From positions 2,356,001 to 2,420,000 of the forward strand of contig NC_077225.1 in the NCBI RefSeq assembly GCF_024763615.1: a stretch of 64,000 bases of DNA, given 5' to 3'. How positions within the stretch are numbered: position 1 is the first letter of the stretch; each line of letters starts with the position of its first letter. The notes below the pieces were generated by a model. That model had not been told where the DNA came from, made no database searches, and saw only the letters and a program-made list of their open reading frames with translations. This document shows positions 57,433 to 64,000 of the stretch, piece after piece. The position numbers were made by a program, and so were the translations under genes. The stretch comes from Phlebotomus papatasi. Taxonomy: Eukaryota; Arthropoda; Insecta; Diptera; Psychodidae.

Positions 57433-58470
57433 ATGTTTGATATGTGCAAAATTTCACTGGAAAATTGAGAAAATTGGATGAGAAATGCATAAAAGTGACT
57501 GAAAATCTTTAAAGTCGATTATCTCGGAAACTATGAGAGATAGAGGCCTCAAACTTTACATCTATTTAGAGCCTCTCTCAGGCTTGAAATGTGCACAATT
57601 TCACTGGAAAACTAATGAAATTGGACGAGAAATGCATAAAAGTGTCTGAAAATCTTTAAAGTCGATTATCTCGGAAACTATGAGAGATAGAGGCCTCAAA
57701 CTTTACATCCATGTAGAGCCTCTCTCAGGCTTGAAATGTGCAAAATTTCACTGGAAAATTAAGGAAATTGGACGAGAAATGCATAAAAGTGTCTGAAAAT
57801 CTTTAAAGTCGATTATCTCGGAAACTATGAGAGATAGAGGCCTCAAACTTTACATCTATTTAGAGCTTCTTTCAGGTTTGATATGTGCGAAATTTCACTG
57901 GAAAATTAAGGAAATTGGACGAGAAATGCATAAAAGTGTCTGAAAATCTTTAAAGTCGATTATCTCGGAAACTATGAGAGATAGAGGCCTCAAAATTTAC
58001 ATCCATTTAGAGCCTCTCTCAGGCTTGAAATGTGCAAAATTTCACTGGAAAATTAAGGAAATTGGACGAGAAATGCATAAAAGTGTCTGAAAATCTTTAA
58101 AGTCGATTATCTCGGAAACTATGAGAGATAGAGGCCTCAAACTTTACATCTATTTAGAGCTTCTTTCAGGTTTGAAATGTGCACAATTTCACTGGAAAAT
58201 TAATGAAATTGGACGAGAAATGCATAAAAGTGTCTGAAAATCTTTAAAGTCGATTATCTCGGAAACTATGAGAGATAGAGGCCTCAAACTTTACATCCAT
58301 TTAGAGCCTCTCTCAGGCTTGAAATGTGCAAAATTTCCCTGGAAGATTAAGGAAATTGGACGAGAAATGCATAAAAGTGTCTGAAAATCTTTAAAGTCGA
58401 TTATCTCGGAAACTATGAGAGATAGAGGCCTCAAACTTTACATCCATTTAGAGCCACCCTCTGGCTTGAT
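57433..58470 (+). repeat. 147-bp satellite, forward block
   Basis: About seven units; the marker GGCTTGAAATGTGC (or GGTTTGATATGTGC) recurs at 57581, 57728, 57875, 58022, 58169 and 58316, exactly 147 bp apart. Unit text includes ATTTCACTGGAAAATTAAGG, TGCATAAAAGTGTCTG, GATTATCTCGGAAACTATG and AGAGATAGAGGCCTCAAAC. Highly homogeneous. Confidence 0.95.
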
Positions 58471-58494
58471 ATTTGCAAAGGGTCACTTGAAAAT

Positions 58495-59625
58495 GAAAAT
58501 TCAAGTGAAGGCCTCTATCTCTCATAGTTTCCGAGATAGTCAACTTTAAAGATTTTCAGACACTTTATGCATTTCTCTTCCAATTTTCCAGTGAAATTTT
58601 GCACATATCAAGCCTGAAAGTGGCTCTAAATGGATGTAAAGTTTGAGGCCTCTATCTCTCATAGTTTCCGAGATAATCAACTTTAATGATTTTCAGACAC
58701 TTTTATGCATATCTCGTCCAATTTTCTTAATTTTCCAGTGAAATTTTGCACATATTAAGCCTGAAAGAGGCTCTAAATGGATGTAAAGTTTGAGGCCTCT
58801 ATCTCTCATAGTTTCCGAGATAATCAACTTTAAAGATTTTCAGACACTTTTATGCATTTCTCTTTAAAGATTTTCCAATTTTCTTCCAGTGAAATTTTGC
58901 AATTTTCCAGTGAAATTTTGCACATATCAAGCCTGAAAGTGGCTCTAAATGGATGTAAAGTTTGAGGCCTCTATCTCTCATAGTTTCCGAGATAATCAAC
59001 TTTAATGATTTTCAGACACTTTTATGCATATTTCTCTTCCAATTTTCCAGTGAAATTTTGCACATATCAAGCCTGAAAGTGGCTCTAAATGGATGTAAAG
59101 TTTGAGGCCTCTATCTCTCATAGTTTCCGAGATAATCAACTTTAATGATTTTCAGACACTTTTATGCATATCTCGTCCAATTTTCTTAATTTTCCAGTGA
59201 AATTTTGCACATATTAAGCCTGAAAGAGGCTCTAAATGGATGTAAAGTTTGAGGCCTCTATCTCTCATAGTTTCCGAGATAATCAACTTTAAAGATTTTC
59301 AGACACTTTTATGCATTTCTCGTCCAATTTTCTTAATTTTCCAGTGAAATTTTGCACATATCAAGCCTGAAAGTGGCTCTAAATGGATGTAAAGTTTGAG
59401 GCCTCTATCTCTCAGTTTCCGAGATAATCAACTTTAAAGATTTTCAGACACTTTTATGCATATCTCGTCCAATTTTCTTAATTTTCCAGTGAAATTTTGC
59501 ACATATCGAGCCTGAGAGTGGCTCTAAATGGATGTAAAGTTTGAGGCCTCTATCTCTCATAGTTTCCGAGATAATCAACTTTAAAGATTTTCAGACACTT
59601 TTATGCATTTCTCATACAATTTAAT
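58495..59625 (-). repeat. 147-bp satellite, inverted block
   Basis: The same unit in opposite orientation, about eight units, spacing 137-172 bp (147 most common), with more indels than the forward block. Ends next to the Jockey endonuclease fragment at about 59630. Confidence 0.93.
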
Positions 59626-59629
59626 GTAT

Positions 59630-60204
59630 AAATATCGTTCGAGTTTGCCACAATCCGATTTTGCAACGAAGGAATCACACCTCTATAAGCTGATCTAGGC
59701 TTATCACGGGCTTTTCTCATAAGCTCCAAAAGCTCCCTACCACGAGGACTCGCCAGCCTTGAACCCCAGTGAGGATGCTTTGCATTGTAATCACCCGCAG
59801 CAATGAACTTATTACCGAGAGTCCTGAAGAAATTGTCAAACATAGGGCCATTAATTTTATGTTTAGGAGGACAGTATATAGATGAAAGGGTTAAAGGACC
59901 TCCCCAACACCACACTTCTAGACTGGTAGCCTGCAGATGCTCCTCTTCATACTTCTCTCTGATAAAGTGTTTTATATTTCTTTTGATTAAGATTGCCGTA
60001 CCACCATGTGCTGTACCATCAGGATGTCTCGTGTTGTATATCAAATATTGTGGGATCCCTAGAAAACTTCTGTTTGTAAAATGAGTTTCAGATATCATCA
60101 TAATATCTATGTCATTATCCTGTAGAAAGGTTCTTAGCTCCAATGCATGATTACAAAGGCCGTTGGCATTCCAGACTGCAATTTTTAAAAACTGAGTCAT
60201 CATG
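59630..60204 (-). pseudogene. Jockey ORF2 endonuclease fragment
   Basis: MTQFLKIAVWNANGLCNHALEL, ISETHFTNRS, GGTAILIKRNIKH, SSIYCPPKH, FIAAGDYNAKHPHWGSR: APE-type endonuclease motifs of the Jockey clade. The frame is open but ends in satellite sequence at about 59640, before the RT. Confidence 0.88.
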
Positions 60205-60281
60205 GAAGCAATTTTGTAATGCAATAGAGAAAACACGGAATTTCGACCTGGTTCTTCTCCTCCTTTATTCTCTAGCCAACG

Positions 60282-60309
60282 TTTCGGTGCTGAATGGCTC
60301 CTTCCTCAG
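60282..60309 (-). ncRNA. Hammerhead-like core, left arm
   Basis: Same layout on the minus strand; helix II GGAGC against GCACC has one mismatch, all core bases kept. Confidence 0.42.
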
Positions 60310-60485
60310 GTATGAAAATTGGTGGGAAAAGGGTGTCAGGGAATTCCTTCACTATCACTTTTACATATATGGACGATGTGCACATGAAGGTGGACAGTCT
60401 GACCACCTTCATGTGCACATCGTCCATATATGTAAAAGTGATAGTGAAAGAATTCCCTGACACCCTTTCCCACCAATTTTCATAC

Positions 60486-60513
60486 CTGAGGAAGGAGCCA
60501 TTCAGCTCCGAAA
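60486..60513 (+). ncRNA. Hammerhead-like core, right arm
   Basis: CTGAGGA (60486-60492), extra A, perfect GGAGC/GCTCC stem with 6-nt loop, GAAA (60510-60513), then CGTT. All invariant core bases are present. The extra A before helix II and a helix III of only AC/GT (possibly formed between two molecules) leave activity uncertain; helix I pairing is weak. Confidence 0.45.
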
Positions 60514-60589
60514 CGTTGGCTAGAGAATAAAGGAGGAGAAGAACCAGGTCGAAATTCCGTATTTTCTCTATTGCATCAAGTTATCGGCC

Positions 60590-61827
60590 GGATTCCATAT
60601 AGCAATTTTGTAATGACTTGCGACAAGAGATTCATCATTGAAGACATCTGTTGCGTGAGCGACTTCATCATCTCTTTTAACTCACTCATTTCACTCTTAG
60701 CAGAAGTGTAATGGGTTGGTTGCACAGACGGGTCAGCACGATCGCCACTATTCGCGGGCATTGTTTATATTTGAATTATCACCACGGGTAACATTTGCAT
60801 ATGAGGTGTCAGTGTTTCGCCGTGAGCTGCGCTCCCCAGATGGATTATGATTTAGTGGTCGATTCTCCCTCTCCTACCTAATTCTATCGCGCAGATTTGG
60901 GTAGAGACGCTGTTTCAGCTGTCTATGGACTTCACAGCCCTTGTAATTGGCAGGATGGTCTCCCCCACAATTTACACATTTCACTTCCTGATCACGGACT
61001 TTCCGGGGACAATCCTGGGGGGAATGAGAGGACAAACACTTTACGCACCTGGGCATCCTGTTGCAGAAGGATTTTGTGTGATTAAACCTCTGGCACCTTG
61101 CACATTAAACTACCTCCTTTTTTGAGTGTGGGGCTTCAATTTTCACGACATAGTTCAGCAGACGATCCACAGAATAGATATCTTTATTGTTGGAACGAGG
61201 TTCCAAATCGACGTAAAACATGGGCATAGGGGCCTTGGTCACCCTGTGTCTTATATTGTGGACGTTAGTGACACTGTGCCCCAGCGTCCCAAAAGCCTCC
61301 TTGATATCCTTTGTGTCTGTTGTGTGATGAATATTTCTCAGAATGACTCGGAAAGAACGCTCGCTTCTTGGCTTATAAGAGTGCATGTCTGTGTTGTGCT
61401 CCTTGAGTTTTTTGACTAGAGTCCTGTACATATCAATTTAATTGACTTGAATCTTGACTGAACCATTATGCAAGGCATTGATTGAGTATTTACATTGAGG
61501 AAAAGACTCAAGTAACTTCTTAAGAGGGTCAATTTGCTCAACACCATGAACAAAAATTTGCGGGGGTTTGGGCACAACATTGGTGGCAGTATCCATCACA
61601 TCATTTTCATCAGTTAGAGACTCAAACCGATTTTCAGTAGGTACAGGAGGGGCAGCTAGCCAATAGTTGTTAAGCCTTGTCTGCTTCAGTCTCTGCTGAC
61701 TCGATGATCCCTCATCTCTGGCTCGCTTTGTGGAATCAGTGTTTTCATTTGGCGTTGGCGCCATTGTCAAAGTTTGTTTTGATTCAACGGTGAGTTGAAT
61801 GTCAGTTGGATTTTGATTCTGCGGCAT
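60590..61827 (-). pseudogene. Jockey ORF1 (Gag-like, CCHC knuckles), several stops
   Basis: Starts MPQNQNPTDIQLT at 61827. One frame is interrupted by TAA at 61438-61440, TAA at 61105-61107 and a TAG at 60874-60876, then shifts frame to end near the palindrome. Between the stops: FRVILRNIHHTTDTKDIKEAF and LNYVVKIEAP (Jockey Gag RNA-binding domain), then CARCQRFNHTKSFC, CVKCLSSHSPQDC and CVNCGGDHPANYKGC, three knuckles, the last in the form typical of Jockey ORF1. It targets element RNA to the nucleus or telomere in flies. Confidence 0.85.
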
Positions 61828-62050
61828 TTTTGTTAAATATTTCCAAAAATCGTCTTCGAGATCACACGGATGATTTCGCGAGTTCCGTGGACCTCTAGGA
61901 CCTAAAATTAGATGGCCAAAAGGCTTGCAACAAGAAAATATGGTAAGAAAACAAGCACAGTGATATACAACACAACTCTTCACTTGCCTGAAGTTGGCAA
62001 CACTTTGCAACTTTATTGGATGTTAACTTTGCAAGTCGATCCCGCATCTT

Positions 62051-62116
62051 CGATTGACTAAGGGTGCTAAAATTTCCAGATCCCTTAGCTCGTGTAGTGA
62101 TTTTTCGCTTCCCATA
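62051..62116. other. Junction between two LINEs
   Basis: Short stretch between the 5' side of the decayed Jockey and the tail of the next LINE; nothing recognised. Confidence 0.4.
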
Positions 62117-63999
62117 GTTTTTTATTTATTTTTATTTATTTATTTATTAAAGAAACCATACAATAGACTTCTAAGTCCCTCATGTACAGTTACAAACAAG
62201 AACAAAAAGAGAAAAAAAACAAAAGAGAAAGAAAAGTTACAACAAGATTAGAAGAGATAAAAAAAATCTTAGACTTTCCGACCCAAGTAAAAATACCGCA
62301 GAGAGAGTTCAGACGTTCTGGAAGCAGGTGGAATCGAGTTGTAAATGTAAATCCCGTGCATAAAAAGAGTTCGTTGAAAACTGGCACTTCGCGATCTTGG
62401 CACCATGAAACACCGACACCTGGCAGATGCCCCCCAACTTAGCAGACAGAAGAGGTAGGACGGAGTCGAGGTCAGAGAAAGGCGTAGGATAAAGAGCATA
62501 GCTCTAAATTCAAGATACTGAGGCAGGTCACACCCCACAACAGATCGAGATACAGGGGAGACATGGTCACCCCGCTTCAGATTGTAAATAAATCGTAGGC
62601 AGTCATTGTAGGAGACTTTAAGCTTACGAATAGACTCAGCATCAGATTGAAAAAATAACTCACAGCCATAAGTGAAATGCGGCATAATGAGAGACCGGAC
62701 AAGCAAAAGCCAAGTGTCGGTAGGAATAAGATCCCTATGCCGCCGCAGGGAGTACAAAGAAAAGCCAACTCTATGGCATACTTGAGACACGTGATCCGAC
62801 CAAGTCAGATCCCCATTTATGATCACACCCAAGTCCCTGACCGATTGGCTATATGGAATGGGAGTGCCTCCAATACTCAATACTGGCAGCGGAATCCCAA
62901 TGTCTCTCTTCGAAATAACAATGGCCTGGGATTTGCCAGGGTTAAGTGCCAAACCATTCTCTATAGACCAAGCCCAAATTCTATCAAGCTCAGCATTCAG
63001 AGGAAGAAAAACAGAATGAGGAGTAGAAAATTTGCCGTAGTCATATATTTGTAAATCATCTGCATAAAGGTGGTAATGAGAAGAAACAAGAACTTCAGGC
63101 AAGTCATTAATAAAGATTGAGAATAGTAAAGGTCCTAGAATCGAACCTTGACCAATACCTCGAGCAAGAGTCTTAATAGAGGAGGTTTGCCCATTGAACT
63201 TAACTCTCTGCTTACGCTCATGAAAGTATGAACATACCAAAGAGATGGCAGATGAGCAAAATCCGTAATGGTTTGACAACTTCCATAACAATCGACCATG
63301 AGGTAAGCTGTCGAATGCTTTGCTGAAGTCCAAAAGAACTAGGACTGCAAACTGTGAGTTGTCCAAGGCCTGAGAAATATCATGGACAACCCGAAGAAGG
63401 GCGCTCACAGTGCCATGTCCCCTACGGAACCCGGACTGAAACTCACAGAAAAGACTCCGAGAATTAAAGTATTCCGTGATCTGAGCAGACAGGAGGGATT
63501 CAAAGACTTTAGAGAGCACAGGTAATAAAGATATCGGACGAAAGTCCGAGCCAGTAAGAGGATTAGCAACTTTTGCTATTGGGATTACCAGAGCAGTTTT
63601 CCAGTTTTCGGGATAGATTGACGTGGTAATAATCTGATTGAAAAGATCAGTGATAAGCTCCTGAATTAAGGGAAGGAGTTGTTTAAGAAAAGATGCCGGA
63701 ACGCCATCTATTCCAGGGGCATTAGAACCAAGTCTAGAGAATGCAGCCGTGACCTCTGTCACAGTTAGGTGACGGAAGAAGAACCCATTGCAGAAAAGCG
63801 CAGGAAGGAATGTACCCGTGTCATCTTGGGACACACTGCTAATGGACGCGAAATGAAGATTAAGCTCTTCAGGCGAAAACAGGTGATCAGGATTAGAAGT
63901 GACCGTGGGGCTCACACCCAATTGCCTAATGTTCCTCCATTTCGACAAGATGCTATAAATACTCCTTCGCAATATTCCCATAGTCACAAAATGTATCAC
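62117..63999 (-). mobile_element. CR1/Jockey-group LINE, 3' part (runs off the window)
   Basis: ORF2 is open from the right edge to its stop at 62269. The 3' UTR ends in a (TAAA)n tail (62118-62149 on the minus strand), as in several insect LINE clades. Confidence 0.88.
62269..63999 (-). CDS. LINE ORF2 reverse transcriptase, C-terminal 576+ residues
   Basis: RT motifs: NAPGIDGVPASFLK, FRPISLLPVLSKVFE, FQSGFRRGHGTVSALL, LLDFSKAFDSLPH, GIGQGSILGPLLFSIF, catalytic HLYADDLQIY, then LNPGKSQAIVIS, VRDLGVIINGDLTWSDHV and a tail ending RTLFMHGIYIYNSIPPASR. No stop or shift over 570 codons. The tail (thumb plus YNDCLRFIYNLK) fits the CR1/Jockey group; I do not fix the clade. The endonuclease and any ORF1 lie beyond the right edge. 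Confidence 0.9.
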   Translation of the reverse strand: MIHFVTMGILRRSIYSILSKWRNIRQLGVSPTVTSNPDHLFSPEELNLHFASISSVSQDDTGTFLPALFCNGFFFRHLTVTEVTAAFSRLGSNAPGIDGVPASFLKQLLPLIQELITDLFNQIITTSIYPENWKTALVIPIAKVANPLTGSDFRPISLLPVLSKVFESLLSAQITEYFNSRSLFCEFQSGFRRGHGTVSALLRVVHDISQALDNSQFAVLVLLDFSKAFDSLPHGRLLWKLSNHYGFCSSAISLVCSYFHERKQRVKFNGQTSSIKTLARGIGQGSILGPLLFSIFINDLPEVLVSSHYHLYADDLQIYDYGKFSTPHSVFLPLNAELDRIWAWSIENGLALNPGKSQAIVISKRDIGIPLPVLSIGGTPIPYSQSVRDLGVIINGDLTWSDHVSQVCHRVGFSLYSLRRHRDLIPTDTWLLLVRSLIMPHFTYGCELFFQSDAESIRKLKVSYNDCLRFIYNLKRGDHVSPVSRSVVGCDLPQYLEFRAMLFILRLSLTSTPSYLFCLLSWGASARCRCFMVPRSRSASFQRTLFMHGIYIYNSIPPASRTSELSLRYFYLGRKV

Positions 64000-64000
64000 G

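Larger units (their letters stand above)
60222..60600. mobile_element. Palindromic element with hammerhead-like motifs, 15-bp target duplication
   Basis: A near-perfect palindrome (60222-60573, about 176 bp per arm, ends CAATAGAGAAAACACGGAAT) plus 27 unpaired bases on the right (60574-60600). The 15-bp AGCAATTTTGTAATG flanks it at 60207-60221 and 60601-60615. Each arm has a CTGAGGA-stem-GAAAC core. Long duplication and one-sided tail match the PLE at 46777-57412, so it was probably inserted by PLE machinery. Confidence 0.75.
59630..62050 (-). mobile_element. Decayed second Jockey LINE (ORF1 plus endonuclease part of ORF2)
   Basis: ORF1 (61827 to about 60590) and ORF2 endonuclease (60204 to about 59640) on the minus strand; RT is missing, truncated by the satellite. 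A 379-bp palindrome separates ORF1 and ORF2. Removing the palindrome and one duplication restores an ATGA overlap between ORF1 stop and ORF2 start. Confidence 0.85.

Noticed and set aside
60143..60530. Several frames on both strands within the palindrome
   Set aside because: They arise from the palindromic sequence read twice; no protein motif.
1..64000. CRISPR arrays, bacterial operons, tRNA and rRNA genes
   Set aside because: No regularly spaced short repeats with unique spacers, no ribosome-binding sites or polycistronic layout, and no recognisable tRNA or rRNA sequence were seen.

Overview
This window is eukaryotic, almost certainly from an insect or another arthropod. It is AT-rich, has spliced genes and contains no operons, and it is built almost entirely from transposable elements of kinds common in insect genomes: Gypsy and BEL/Pao LTR elements, Jockey/CR1-type LINEs, a Penelope-like element (PLE), a THAP/P-type transposon, IS630/mariner types and Polinton remnants. 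A run of exactly 500 N (538-1037) marks a scaffold gap. The species cannot be told from the sequence. No clearly intact single-copy cellular gene was found.

Layout. 1-537: open fragment of a family B DNA polymerase (minus strand). 1038-5460: a LINE on the minus strand with ORF1, ORF2 and tandem 5' monomers. 5816-6796: a zeste/Myb-SANT-like gene with one in-frame stop. 8140-8404: 3' end of an RTE-like LINE. 9140-9575: a palindromic element with hammerhead-like motifs. 11277-18319: a complete Gypsy element with identical 434-bp LTRs, set inside an older repeat. 18535-20100: a 44-bp tandem repeat and an unexplained GC-rich block. 20709-21156: a MITE with long inverted repeats. 22022-31497: a transposase-like (DUF7869-type) gene of at least three exons whose last exon is split by a 5.73-kb P-like element with about 1.7-kb inverted arms (25480-31209).

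31900-39036: tandem repeats, a broken Polinton-type cysteine protease and two tandem 1.8-kb units bounded by inverted repeats. 39180-43425: a possible TIR element, an unknown two-exon candidate, a decayed polymerase-N-terminus-like gene and a DD37E transposase pseudogene. 43405-45735: a Jockey LINE. 46332-46738: a CpG-rich 29-bp tandem array.

46777-57412: two PLE copies head to head, one split by a BEL/Pao element (47993-54815). 57430-59625: a 147-bp satellite in two opposing blocks. 59640-62050: a second, decayed Jockey carrying another palindromic hammerhead-like insertion (60222-60600). 62117-63999: a CR1/Jockey-group LINE running off the right edge.

The elements are nested, and target-site duplications fix the order of several insertions: Gypsy into a repeat, P-like element into the DUF7869-type gene, BEL into PLE, PLE into a Jockey-derived fragment, and a palindrome into Jockey. 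The most unusual material is the pair of palindromes with hammerhead-like cores. One of them shares with the PLE a one-sided 27-30-nt tail and a retrotransposon-style target duplication. Also notable are the exactly repairable gene split by the P-like foldback element and the mirrored 147-bp satellite.
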